A stretch of 64,000 nucleotides of DNA from Bradyrhizobium sp. Arg816. GTDB lineage: Bacteria > Pseudomonadota > Alphaproteobacteria > Rhizobiales > Xanthobacteraceae. The position numbers were made by a program, and so were the translations under genes. This document shows, in pieces, positions 37,542 through 49,534 of this stretch (positions within the stretch are counted from its first letter, which is position 1; each line of letters opens with the position of its first letter). The stretch is from contig NZ_JAPRAQ010000008.1 of the NCBI RefSeq assembly GCF_029989365.1, positions 1 to 64,000 of the forward strand, read 5' to 3'. The notes under the pieces were generated by a model. The model saw only the letters and a list, made by a program, of their open reading frames with translations. It had not been told where the DNA came from and made no database searches.

Positions 37542-38620
37542 ATCGTCTGCCGGTTGCGCCAGAATTTCACGACGCGCTCGGCCGTTGACGGCATCAGGCG
37601 CGTGAAGTTCACGCGCGCCTGCTCGAGATCGGCATCGGCCGGCGTGCGATGCGGGCCGTACCACATCAGGATCAGCGCGCGCACCGTGGGCCAGCCGAGA
37701 TTGAGCATGCGACCCAGGATCAGGATCGGATCGTAGCGGTCGCCCGCGACCAGGCGATCGAGGATCGAGAGGCGGACGCCGGACATCGCCGCAAGCGAGG
37801 CGATCGATTCCTCGTATTTGAGCGCCTTGGCGAAGCCGAGCAGTGCGCTCTCGCCGAGATGACCCTCGCGATGCAAGGTCAGCACCGTGCGCTGTGCAGC
37901 CGAGAAATCGCGGCGCGGCCCCGGCGGCAGCGCGGCCTCCTCGATCGCCGCCATGGCGTGCTTGATCTCGACCTGGCGCACGGGATTGACCACGCTCGAG
38001 AGGCGGCGGCGGATGACGTCGAGCGTGCCGTCGAGCAGCTGTTTCAGGTGCTCGCCCGAGAGATCGTTGCGCTGGCCGATCCTGAGCGTCAGCACGCCGT
38101 CCTGCGACGCACGCTTGATCAGCTCGGAATAGCTGCCTTGCGAGAACACCGCGCCGGCATTGCCCGCGGCGCGACGCACCACGTCACGATCGCCGCGCTC
38201 GACCAGCACGTCGGTGACGGCAACCGACAGCGCGGGGCGCTCGGTCATCGCCAGCAGATGGCCCTGGCCCTTCAGCCGCGCGATCTCGACGAGAGCGGCG
38301 TCGTCGAGCACCGGCGAGCGGCGCAACACCGGGCCCGCCACCATGATCTCGTTTTCGCGCGCGAGCTGGCTCACCAGATGCGGCGGCGCATTGTTCAGGC
38401 GCGAGAAGCGCTCGGCGAGGTCAACCCGCGAGGTAAGCTCGGCATGCGGAACGAGGTCGATCAACAGATTGTCGAAGAGATCGACGAGATCGGGACGGAG
38501 CTTCTCGGCGTCCTGGAAGAACAGCTGGGCGATGGCGCGCGCGATCTCGCCGCGACGCCGGGGGTCGCCGCGTTTGACGATATCGTCCAGTCCGGGAATG
38601 AGCGACGTGGCAGCGGTCAT
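37538..38620 (-). CDS. DUF2336 domain-containing protein
   Basis: A 360-residue all-helical protein of the alphaproteobacterial DUF2336 group. Several regions match the repeat-like helices, for example TSRVDLAERFSRLNNAPPHLVSQLA and a mid-protein DDAALVEIARLKGQGHLLAMTERPALSVAVTDVLV, which resembles HEAT-like repeats. The function is unknown. It is divergent from the rimP operon leader. ATG 38620 gives MTAATSLIPGLDDI; the frame is open further up. Confidence 0.8.
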   Translation of the reverse strand: MTAATSLIPGLDDIVKRGDPRRRGEIARAIAQLFFQDAEKLRPDLVDLFDNLLIDLVPHAELTSRVDLAERFSRLNNAPPHLVSQLARENEIMVAGPVLRRSPVLDDAALVEIARLKGQGHLLAMTERPALSVAVTDVLVERGDRDVVRRAAGNAGAVFSQGSYSELIKRASQDGVLTLRIGQRNDLSGEHLKQLLDGTLDVIRRRLSSVVNPVRQVEIKHAMAAIEEAALPPGPRRDFSAAQRTVLTLHREGHLGESALLGFAKALKYEESIASLAAMSGVRLSILDRLVAGDRYDPILILGRMLNLGWPTVRALILMWYGPHRTPADADLEQARVNFTRLMPSTAERVVKFWRNRQTI

Positions 38621-39002
38621 GAAAACGCAACTCGTACAGGGCACGCCGCGGGTGCGCCCTTGGTCCAAGCCGCCCCACAATCAGGGAATTTAGGCCTCCT
38701 AGATGAAGGAAGCGTTGCGCGGGGGGCCACAGGCCGGGCGCAAAAAGCCTCGTCTTTCCCGCGATGGGCCTTGTCCGGGAGGACGGAAAGGGCTATATCA
38801 GCGCCAATTCATCTTCTCATACGATCCGCGTAGTGAGAGTGGGCCCGAAAGGACCCGCTCTTTTTTATTACCTGAACGCGGCTTGGTGGAAGATATGCGG
38901 CCCGGCGAGCTGCCGGGATAAAGGGTTCCGAAACAGGCTCTGCAACCGAACCTGTTCAAGTCTTTAACCAAGCCTTAACCATCGAGCGCCTTGACCCCTG
39001 AT
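38621..39002. other. rimP operon leader / divergent promoter region
   Basis: A 382-bp gap between the DUF2336 start and rimP. It contains a strong intrinsic terminator on the plus strand at 38837-38866, roughly 135 bp before rimP, so most of it is likely transcribed as a leader RNA. No confident -35/-10 was fixed. A short open frame at 38764-38967 reads through the terminator and is probably not a gene. Confidence 0.7.
38837..38866 (+). terminator. intrinsic terminator in the rimP leader, candidate attenuator
   Basis: Stem 38837-38846 (GAGTGGGCCC) pairs with 38851-38860 (GGACCCGCTC) with one A-C mismatch and one G-U pair, closed by a GAAA tetraloop and followed directly by TTTTTT. This is a strong intrinsic terminator. 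Because the upstream gene is divergent, it can only stop transcripts headed into rimP, so it is probably an attenuator of the rimP-nusA-infB operon. Confidence 0.8.
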
Positions 39003-39761
39003 ATGACCGAACCGAACACTGGTTCCACGGATGCCGAGTTGCTGGGCGAGCCGAGGCTCGTGGTCGAGCCGGGCGTGGCGGCACGTGTGTCCGCGGTCGC
39101 AGGTCCGGTGCTCGAGGGCATGGGCTACCGCCTGGTGCGGATCCGCATTTCCGGCGAGGCCGGCTGCACCGTGCAGATCATGGCCGAGCGGCCGGACGGC
39201 TCGATGCAGCTCGAGGATTGCGAGGCGATCTCGCGGGCGCTGTCGCCGGTGCTCGATGTCGCCGACCCCATCGATCGCGCTTACCGGCTGGAAATCTCCT
39301 CGCCGGGGATCGACCGCCCGCTGGTGCGCCGGTCGGATTTCGAACGCTATTCCGGCCATCTGGTGAAGATCGACATGGCGGTCGCCCATGAGGGGCGGAA
39401 GCGGTTCCGTGGCGTGCTTGGTACCGTCGAGGGCGACCGCGTGCATCTGCACCGCGACGACGCCAAGGCGGCCGACGCTGCCGACGTTCTCCTGACGATG
39501 GAAGATATCGGCGAGGCACGTCTGGTGCTGACCGATGAGCTGATCGCGGAATCTATGCGCCGCGGCAAGGCCGAGGAGCGCCAGATGCGCCGCGATCTCG
39601 GCATCGAGCCGCCGGCTGCACCGCACGCGGAAATCAGTGCGAAGATCACCAAGAACACCAAGCCGCAAAAAAAGAAGCCGGCACCGACCAATACGAAGAA
39701 GCACCGCCTGGCCGCCGAACGCGCGCGACGGGGCGAGATCGAGCCTGACGAAGGAGACTAG
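39003..39761 (+). CDS. rimP: ribosome maturation factor RimP
   Basis: A 252-residue 30S assembly factor. RISGEAGCTVQIMAERPDGSMQLEDCEAISRALSP and YRLEISSPGIDRPL are core RimP motifs. A Lys-rich C-terminal tail (KNTKPQKKKPAPTNTKKH) extends it beyond the usual ~150-170 residues, as in other rhizobia. ATG 39003 is chosen; TTG 38991 is possible. Two bp separate it from nusA. Confidence 0.95.
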   Translation: MTEPNTGSTDAELLGEPRLVVEPGVAARVSAVAGPVLEGMGYRLVRIRISGEAGCTVQIMAERPDGSMQLEDCEAISRALSPVLDVADPIDRAYRLEISSPGIDRPLVRRSDFERYSGHLVKIDMAVAHEGRKRFRGVLGTVEGDRVHLHRDDAKAADAADVLLTMEDIGEARLVLTDELIAESMRRGKAEERQMRRDLGIEPPAAPHAEISAKITKNTKPQKKKPAPTNTKKHRLAAERARRGEIEPDEGD

Positions 39762-39763
39762 CC

Positions 39764-41374
<1,611 letters not shown>

Positions 41375-41397
41375 GGACGAAGGAGAATGTCGCCCGG

Positions 41398-42081
41398 ATG
41401 CTCGCAGATACCGACCACGATCTCGACCATGGACCGCGGACCGAAAGGTCCGCGACCATGCGGATGTGCGCGGTCAGTCGCGAGGTCCGGCCGATCGACG
41501 AGCTGATCCGCTTCGTCATTTCGCCGCAAGGCGACATAGTTCCCGATCTCAAGCGCAAGCTGCCCGGACGCGGCATGTGGGTCACCGCCTCGCGCGAGGT
41601 GGTTGCGGAAGCCGTGCGGCGTCACCAATTTAGCAAGGCCTTCAAGCGCGAGCTGCGCACTCCCCAGACGCTTCCCGCCGACATCGAGGCGCTCCTGGTT
41701 CGGAGTGTGACGGAAGCCCTTGGGATTGCCGCCAAGGCGGGCCAGATTGTGGCTGGCTTCGGCAAGGTCGAAAGCGCCCTGCGGGAAGGCACGGCCGAGG
41801 TCCTGATCCATGCCAGCGACGGGGCCGCGGACGGAATCCGCAAATTGGACATGCTGGCACGTCAAAATGACGGAAATCGCGGTGCCAAGCCGCAGATTCC
41901 CGTCGTCACTGCGCTGAAATCGATAGAATTGGATTTGGCACTTACCCGGTCAAATGTGATACATGCTGCCCTGCTCGCGGGCCCGGCGAGCAAGTCATTC
42001 CTGTCACGTAGCCAGATGCTGGTCCGATACCGGATGGCGGACGCTGACAAGACTGCTGAAAAGCCCGGCCAGGATTTCTGA
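41398..42081 (+). CDS. YlxR/DUF448 RNA-binding protein fused to an L7Ae-like domain
   Basis: A 227-residue two-part protein. Residues 20-85 are a YlxR (DUF448) domain: RMCAVSREVRPIDELIRFVISPQGDIVPDLKRKLPGRGMWV. Residues ~100-190 resemble YlxQ/L7Ae ribosomal proteins (LGIAAKAGQIVAGFGKVESALREG). In many Firmicutes ylxR and ylxQ are separate genes; the fusion is usual in alphaproteobacteria. The position between nusA and infB is conserved. Function in this operon is likely RNA- or RNase P-related but not shown. Confidence 0.9.
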   Translation: MLADTDHDLDHGPRTERSATMRMCAVSREVRPIDELIRFVISPQGDIVPDLKRKLPGRGMWVTASREVVAEAVRRHQFSKAFKRELRTPQTLPADIEALLVRSVTEALGIAAKAGQIVAGFGKVESALREGTAEVLIHASDGAADGIRKLDMLARQNDGNRGAKPQIPVVTALKSIELDLALTRSNVIHAALLAGPASKSFLSRSQMLVRYRMADADKTAEKPGQDF

Positions 42082-42151
42082 GAGACAACGACCACCCGAT
42101 AGGACGGTGCGGCAACGCACAACACTGATAAATCAGGATTAGGACTGCTGA

Positions 42152-44863
42152 ATGGTTGATACCAAGACCCCTGACGACAAGAAGCTGAGCGTTCCGAGCA
42201 AGACGCTATCGCTCAAGCCGCGCGTCGAAACGGGCACTGTGCGCCAGAGCTTCAGCCATGGCCGCAGCAAGCAGGTCGTGGTCGAGAAGCGCGGCAAGCG
42301 CCGTATCGACGGCAGCCCTGAGCCGCAGGCACCCACCGTTGTTGCAAAGCCGGCGCCAGCTGCACCTGCGCCCACCCCTTCACGCCCGGCGCCGCCGCCG
42401 CGCAATGCCGGCTCCGGCGTGGTGCTGCGCACGCTGACTGAGGACGAACGTTCCGCCCGCGCCAGTGCGCTGGCCGATGCCAAGGTGCGCGAAGTCGAAG
42501 AACGCCGCCATGCCGAGGAAGAGGCCCAGCGCCGCGCTGTCCGCGAAGCCGCCGAGCGCGCCGACCGCGAGGCCGCCGAATCTCGCCGCAAGGCCGAGGA
42601 AGAGCGCCACCGTCACGAAGAGGAAGCCAAGCGCAAGGCCGAAACCGAGGCCAAGAAGCGTTTTGGCGAAGGCGAGCAGCCCGCGTCAGCCGCGCGCCCT
42701 GCAACTGCCGCCCCGGCCGCTCCCGCGCCGCGTCCTGGCGCGCCCGCAGCGCGCCCCGGCACCACCACGACCACAGCACGCCCGGGAACAACGACCGCGC
42801 GCCCTGGAACGACCACCGCGAGGCCGGGAGGCGGCCCGTTGGGTCGCGCTCCCGCGGTCGCGGCCGGACCGGACGAGGACGATGGTCCGCGTCAGATCCG
42901 TCGCGGTCCCGGCGGCGCCGCGCGTCCCGTGGTAGCCCCCAAGCCCACCCACAAGCCCGGCCCGCAGAAGGAGCGCGGCCGCCTGACCGTCGTGACCGCA
43001 TTCAATGCCGACGACGTGCGCGAGCGCTCGATTGCCTCGTTCCGCCGCCGGACCCAGCGCCTGAAGGGCCATGCCGCGAACGAGCCGAAGGAAAAGCTCA
43101 TCCGCGAGGTGGTCATTCCGGAAGCGATCACGATCCAGGAGCTCGCCAACCGCATGGCCGAGCGCGCGGTCGACGTCATCCGCATGCTGATGAAGCAGGG
43201 CGCGATGCACAAGATCACCGACGTGATCGACGCCGACACCGCGCAGCTGATCGCGGAAGAACTGGGTCACACCGTCAAGCGCGTTGCCGCGTCGGACGTC
43301 GAAGAGGGTCTGTTCGACCAGGTCGACGATTCCACCGACACCGAGACGCGTTCGCCGGTGGTGACCGTGATGGGTCACGTCGACCACGGCAAGACCTCGC
43401 TGCTCGACGCGCTCCGCCATGCCAACGTCGTCTCCGGCGAGGCCGGCGGCATCACCCAGCATATCGGCGCCTATCAGGTGCTGTCGCCCGAAAGCGGCAA
43501 GAAGATCACCTTCATCGACACGCCCGGCCACGCCGCGTTCACCGCGATGCGCGCCCGCGGCGCCAAGGTGACCGACATCGTCGTGCTGGTGGTTGCTGCC
43601 GATGACGGCGTCATGCCGCAGACGATCGAAGCCATCAACCACGCCAAGGCGGCGCGGGTGCCGATCATCGTTGCCATCAACAAGATCGACAAGCCCGATG
43701 CGAAGCCCGAGCGCGTGCGCACCGAGCTGCTCCAGCACGAGGTGCAGGTGGAATCTTTCGGCGGCGAAGTCGTCGACGTCGAAGTGTCCGCCAAGAACAA
43801 GACCAATCTCGACAAGCTGCTCGAGATGATCGCGCTCCAGGCCGACATCCTCGACCTCAAGACCAATTCGGATCGCCCGGCCGAAGGCACCGTGATCGAA
43901 GCCAAGCTCGATCGCGGCCGTGGCCCGGTGGCGACCGTGCTGGTCCAGCGCGGCACGCTCCGTGTCGGCGACATCATCGTCGCCGGCGCCGAGATGGGCC
44001 GCGTCCGCGCGCTGATCTCGGATCAGGGCGAGACGGTGCAGGAGGCAGGTCCTTCGGTGCCGGTCGAGGTGCTCGGCTTCAACGGTCCGCCGGAGGCCGG
44101 CGATCGTCTCGCGGTGGTCGAGAACGAAGCCCGCGCCCGCCAGGTCACCAGCTACCGCGCGCACCAGAAGCGCGAGAACGCGGCTGCCTCGATCTCCGGC
44201 ATGCGCGGCTCGCTCGAGCAGATGATGTCGCAATTGAAGACGGCGGGCCGCAAGGAATTCCCGCTGATCATCAAGGCCGACGTGCAAGGCTCGCTGGAAG
44301 CGATCCTCGGCTCGCTGGAGAAGCTCGGCACCGACGAAGTCGCAGCCCGCATCCTGCATGCCGGCGTCGGCGGCATCTCGGAATCGGACGTGACGCTCGC
44401 GGAAGGCTTCAACGCCGCGATCATCGGCTTCTCGGTTCGTGCCAACAAGGAGGCGGCTGCGGCCGCCAAGCGCAACGGCATCGAGATCCGCTACTACAAC
44501 ATCATCTACGACCTCGTGGACGACGTGAAGAAGGCGATGAGCGGCCTGCTCGCGCCGACCCTGCGCGAAACCATGCTGGGCAATGCCGCGATCCTGGAGA
44601 TCTTCAACATCTCCAAGGTCGGCAAGGTCGCCGGCTGCCGCGTCACCGACGGCACCGTGGAACGCGGCGCCAATGTGCGCCTGATCCGCGACAACGTCGT
44701 CGTGCACGAAGGCAAGCTGTCGACGCTGAAGCGCTTCAAGGACGAAGTGAAGGAAGTGCAGTCCGGTCAGGAATGCGGCATGGCCTTCGAGAACTATCAC
44801 GACATGCGTGCCGGTGACGTGATCGAGTGTTATCGCGTGGAGACGATCCAGCGCTCCCTGTAA
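42152..44863 (+). CDS. infB: translation initiation factor IF-2
   Basis: A 903-residue GTPase that recruits fMet-tRNA to the 30S subunit. An N-terminal region of ~400 residues includes an Ala/Glu/Arg-rich helix (residues ~95-175) and a Pro/Ala/Thr/Gly low-complexity segment (residues ~180-245) with repeated RPGTTT units. The G domain begins at GHVDHGKT (408-415), then DTPGHAAF and NKID. The C-terminal IF2 domains II-IV end in RVETIQRSL. Start ATG 42152 lies 70 bp after ylxR. Confidence 0.97.
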   Translation: MVDTKTPDDKKLSVPSKTLSLKPRVETGTVRQSFSHGRSKQVVVEKRGKRRIDGSPEPQAPTVVAKPAPAAPAPTPSRPAPPPRNAGSGVVLRTLTEDERSARASALADAKVREVEERRHAEEEAQRRAVREAAERADREAAESRRKAEEERHRHEEEAKRKAETEAKKRFGEGEQPASAARPATAAPAAPAPRPGAPAARPGTTTTTARPGTTTARPGTTTARPGGGPLGRAPAVAAGPDEDDGPRQIRRGPGGAARPVVAPKPTHKPGPQKERGRLTVVTAFNADDVRERSIASFRRRTQRLKGHAANEPKEKLIREVVIPEAITIQELANRMAERAVDVIRMLMKQGAMHKITDVIDADTAQLIAEELGHTVKRVAASDVEEGLFDQVDDSTDTETRSPVVTVMGHVDHGKTSLLDALRHANVVSGEAGGITQHIGAYQVLSPESGKKITFIDTPGHAAFTAMRARGAKVTDIVVLVVAADDGVMPQTIEAINHAKAARVPIIVAINKIDKPDAKPERVRTELLQHEVQVESFGGEVVDVEVSAKNKTNLDKLLEMIALQADILDLKTNSDRPAEGTVIEAKLDRGRGPVATVLVQRGTLRVGDIIVAGAEMGRVRALISDQGETVQEAGPSVPVEVLGFNGPPEAGDRLAVVENEARARQVTSYRAHQKRENAAASISGMRGSLEQMMSQLKTAGRKEFPLIIKADVQGSLEAILGSLEKLGTDEVAARILHAGVGGISESDVTLAEGFNAAIIGFSVRANKEAAAAAKRNGIEIRYYNIIYDLVDDVKKAMSGLLAPTLRETMLGNAAILEIFNISKVGKVAGCRVTDGTVERGANVRLIRDNVVVHEGKLSTLKRFKDEVKEVQSGQECGMAFENYHDMRAGDVIECYRVETIQRSL

Positions 44864-44913
44864 GTCCAAATCTTACCGAAGCGCCCGGATCTTTTTGAGC
44901 TGAAATTGCGGGA

Positions 44914-44946
44914 GTGCGATGGCCGGATTTATTCCGGCCATCGCAC
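44914..44946. other. perfect 14-bp hairpin between infB and rbfA
   Basis: GTGCGATGGCCGGA (44914-44927) pairs exactly with TCCGGCCATCGCAC (44933-44946) around a 5-base loop. No T run follows. It lies 50 bp after the infB stop, 73 bp before rbfA. As an RNA it would be very stable: either a processing or decay barrier, or a weak terminator. Confidence 0.75.
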
Positions 44947-45018
44947 CGCATTCGTTTCAACAGGACAAATGACAATGCTCGTGTCCCAAACGCGGGCACG
45001 ACGAGGTGATTTTCAACC

Positions 45019-45447
45019 ATGCCCCGCCACCATCAGAAGAAAAGTTCCGCGCCGGGCGGCTCGCAACGCCAGTTGCGTGTCGGCGAGCAGGTTCGCCACG
45101 CGATGGCCGAGATTCTGGCGCAAGGCAATGTGCATGATGATGACCTCGAAGGTCACATCATCACCGTGCCGGAGGTGCGGATGTCGCCCGACCTGAAGCT
45201 CGCGACAGTCTATGTGATGCCGCTCGGTGGCCGCGACACCGAGGTCGTCATCGCTGCGCTCGAGCGCAACAAGAAGTTTCTGCGCGGCGAAGTCGCGCAT
45301 CGCGTTAACCTGAAATTTGCACCTGATCTTCGCTTCCGCGTCGACGAACGATTCGACGAAGCGGAACGGATCGAGAAGCTTTTGCGAACACCTGCGGTGC
45401 AGAAGGACCTGGAACAGGATCCGGATTCGGATCGGGAAGAAGAGTGA
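45019..45447 (+). CDS. rbfA: ribosome-binding factor A
   Basis: A 142-residue cold-shock 30S assembly factor: SQRQLRVGEQVRHAMAEILAQG at the start and PDLKLATVYVMPLGGRDTEVVI in the KH-like core. It is overlapped by the truB start (GTGATG at 45444-45449) and lies in the standard infB-rbfA-truB-rpsO-pnp order. Confidence 0.95.
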   Translation: MPRHHQKKSSAPGGSQRQLRVGEQVRHAMAEILAQGNVHDDDLEGHIITVPEVRMSPDLKLATVYVMPLGGRDTEVVIAALERNKKFLRGEVAHRVNLKFAPDLRFRVDERFDEAERIEKLLRTPAVQKDLEQDPDSDREEE

Positions 45448-46565
45448 TGACGATGGACCCGGCTCACGGCACGATCGGCGGCGAAGAGACCGATCAGCGC
45501 GACGTGCAGAAAAATAATTTTGCGGATCTCGGCGGCGATCCCCAGCCGCATCAGGAGCCGCGCCGCGTCAACAACGATCCCCGCGCCAACAAGCAGAAGG
45601 GCAACCAGCCGCGCCGCGACCGCCGCGACGTCCATGGCTGGGTCGTGCTCGACAAGCCGATCGGCATGACCTCGACGCAAGCCGTCGCCGTGCTCAAGCG
45701 CCTGTTCAACGCCAAGCGCGCGGGACACGCCGGCACGCTCGACCCGCTCGCCTCCGGCGGCCTGCCGATCGCGCTCGGCGAGGCCACCAAGACGGTTCCC
45801 TTCGTGATGGACGGCCGCAAGCGCTACCAGTTCACCGTGTGCTGGGGCGAGGAGCGCGACACCGATGATATCGAGGGCCGGGTCACCGCGACCTCCGACC
45901 AGCGCCCGACCCGGGAGGCCATCCTGGCCCTGCTGCCCCGCTTCACCGGGGTGATCGAGCAGATCCCGCCGCGCTATTCCGCGATCAAGGTCCAGGGCGA
46001 GCGCGCCTACGACCTCGCCCGCGACGGCGAGGTCGTGGAACTGGCCCCCCGTCCGGTCGAGATTCACCATTTAACCCTTGTGGATCAACCGGATAACGAC
46101 CGGGCGGTGTTCGAGGCGGAGTGCGGCAAGGGTACCTATGTCCGGGCGCTGGCCCGCGATATGGGCCGGATTCTCGGCACTTACGGCCATATCTGCGCGC
46201 TGCGGCGGACCCTGGTCGGCCCATTTGACGAGAACGACATGATTCCGCTGGATCAGTTGGAGGCTTTATGCGATAGAGCCGCGTCCGGCGAGGGCAGCCT
46301 CGCCGACGCGCTTATGCCCGTTGAGACCGCGCTGGACGACATCCCGGCACTGGCCGTCACTCGGGCTGATGCGGCAAGGCTCCATCGGGGCCAGGCCGTT
46401 TTATTGCGCGGACGGGATGCGCCCACTAGTAGCGGCACAGTCTATGTCACGGTGGCAGGCCGTCTATTGGCGCTTGCTGAAGTCGGCAACGGCGAAATCA
46501 TCCCCAAGCGTGTGTTCAACCTGACCGGTCTGACTGCCAGCACCGGTCGCAACGAGAGAAATTGA
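45447..46565 (+). CDS. truB: tRNA pseudouridine(55) synthase
   Basis: A 372-residue pseudouridine synthase making psi55 in the T loop of tRNAs. The catalytic Asp is Asp99 in GHAGTLDPLASG; RDVHGWVVLDKPIGMTSTQAV is the N-terminal motif. A ~55-residue charged N-terminal extension (NNDPRANKQKGNQPRRDRRD) precedes it, longer than in E. coli. GTG 45444 overlapping the rbfA stop is an alternative start. rpsO starts 3 bases after its stop. Confidence 0.94.
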   Translation: MTMDPAHGTIGGEETDQRDVQKNNFADLGGDPQPHQEPRRVNNDPRANKQKGNQPRRDRRDVHGWVVLDKPIGMTSTQAVAVLKRLFNAKRAGHAGTLDPLASGGLPIALGEATKTVPFVMDGRKRYQFTVCWGEERDTDDIEGRVTATSDQRPTREAILALLPRFTGVIEQIPPRYSAIKVQGERAYDLARDGEVVELAPRPVEIHHLTLVDQPDNDRAVFEAECGKGTYVRALARDMGRILGTYGHICALRRTLVGPFDENDMIPLDQLEALCDRAASGEGSLADALMPVETALDDIPALAVTRADAARLHRGQAVLLRGRDAPTSSGTVYVTVAGRLLALAEVGNGEIIPKRVFNLTGLTASTGRNERN

Positions 46566-46567
46566 CG

Positions 46568-46837
46568 ATGTCGATTGCCGCAGAACGCAAAGCGGAAGTC
46601 ATCAAGACGAATGCCAACAAGGCCGGCGACACCGGCTCGCCGGAGGTTCAGGTCGCGATCCTGTCGGAACGCATCAACAACCTCACCAACCATTTCAAGA
46701 CCCACGTGAAGGACAACCATTCGCGTCGCGGCCTCTTGAAGCTGGTTTCGACCCGCCGCTCGCTGCTCGACTACCTCAAGAAGAGGGACGAGGCGCGTTA
46801 CAAGGCGCTGCTCGAGAAGCACAACATTCGTCGTTAA
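46568..46837 (+). CDS. rpsO: 30S ribosomal protein S15
   Basis: An 89-residue S15. GDTGSPEVQVAILSERINNLTNHFKTHVKDNHSRRGLLKLVSTRRSL-type helices match the family, shown here by the pieces GSPEVQVAIL, HSRRGLLKL and RRSLLDYLKK. It binds 16S rRNA helices 20-22. Directly followed by a terminator hairpin at 46847-46869; pnp lies 464 bp downstream, as in the classical rpsO-pnp arrangement. Confidence 0.97.
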   Translation: MSIAAERKAEVIKTNANKAGDTGSPEVQVAILSERINNLTNHFKTHVKDNHSRRGLLKLVSTRRSLLDYLKKRDEARYKALLEKHNIRR

Positions 46838-46846
46838 GTGTTCCTG

Positions 46847-46869
46847 CGCGCGCCACTGGCGCGCGTTTT
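46847..46869 (+). terminator. rpsO intrinsic terminator
   Basis: A perfect 8-bp stem CGCGCGCC / GGCGCGCG with an ACT loop followed by TTTT, 9 bp after the rpsO stop. It ends most rpsO transcripts before pnp or attenuates read-through. Confidence 0.8.
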
Positions 46870-46980
46870 CGTGCGCGGTTTCGAGCGAAAGCGTTTGTTT
46901 AAAGGTTTTTGATCGAGGCTGCGTGCGCGTCGGGTGCGAGCCCAAAGCGCGATAAGAATCGCACTTTGGATTGTTGTTTG

Positions 46981-47025
46981 AGCATGATCTTTTCGGAAAA
47001 CCGCTTTGCACTTTTCCGGATCATG
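46981..47025. repeat. rhizobial palindrome 'GCATGATC...GATCATG', class I
   Basis: A 45-bp palindrome around AAAACCGCTTTGCACTTTTC: left GCATGATCTTTTCGG, right CCGGATCATG. The same element is very common across Bradyrhizobium and Rhodopseudomonas genomes, as I remember. A companion palindrome lies just before it at 46945-46970 (AAAGCGCGAT ... ATCGCACTTT). Confidence 0.75.
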
Positions 47026-47301
47026 GTCGAGTGACGGCTAGCATCCGGGGCACGATGGGCGAGGACCGAAAATCCGGTGTTCGCGTTCGTGCCGACTGAC
47101 AGTCCAGCAGCAATCCGGCGGCTGGGCACAACGGGCAAGGCGCCCGTATGACCCGAAAGGATGGACGCCATCCGAAATCCGAAAACCATGGCAGGATCGC
47201 AGGACGCTGATCGCCCGCTTCGATCAACGTCCCGCAATCTTGCGCATGGTTTTTGTTTTTCGGGCCGTCCTTCTTTCGAGAACCCATGAAAGAAGACCTC
47301 T

Positions 47302-49458
<2,157 letters not shown>

Positions 49459-49483
49459 TCGACCCGCACATCAGAAACACGAA

Positions 49484-49508
49484 GGGCGGCCTCTCGGCCG
49501 CCCTTTTT
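49484..49508 (+). terminator. pnp intrinsic terminator
   Basis: A perfect 8-bp stem GGGCGGCC / GGCCGCCC with a TCTC loop followed by TTTTT, 25 bp after the pnp stop. It separates pnp from the convergent katG. Confidence 0.85.
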
Positions 49509-49534
49509 GTTTGTCGCTTGCTTAGACCCTTGGA

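Larger units (their letters stand above)
46838..47301. other. rpsO-pnp intergenic region / pnp leader
   Basis: A 464-bp gap with no convincing gene. It contains the rpsO terminator (46847-46869), two rhizobial palindromes (46945-46970 and 46981-47025) and a ~275-bp pnp leader with a small hairpin GGATGG/CCATCC at 47159-47173. In many bacteria the pnp leader is where PNPase and RNase III autoregulate pnp; that is not shown here. Confidence 0.7.

Noticed and set aside
38764..38967. Short ORF (67 codons) in the rimP leader.
   Set aside because: It runs through the intrinsic terminator and has no sensible RBS or codon bias.
42686..44869. 727-codon open frame opposite infB.
   Set aside because: High-GC antisense shadow of a highly conserved gene; His/Asp/Ala/Arg-rich, no domain.
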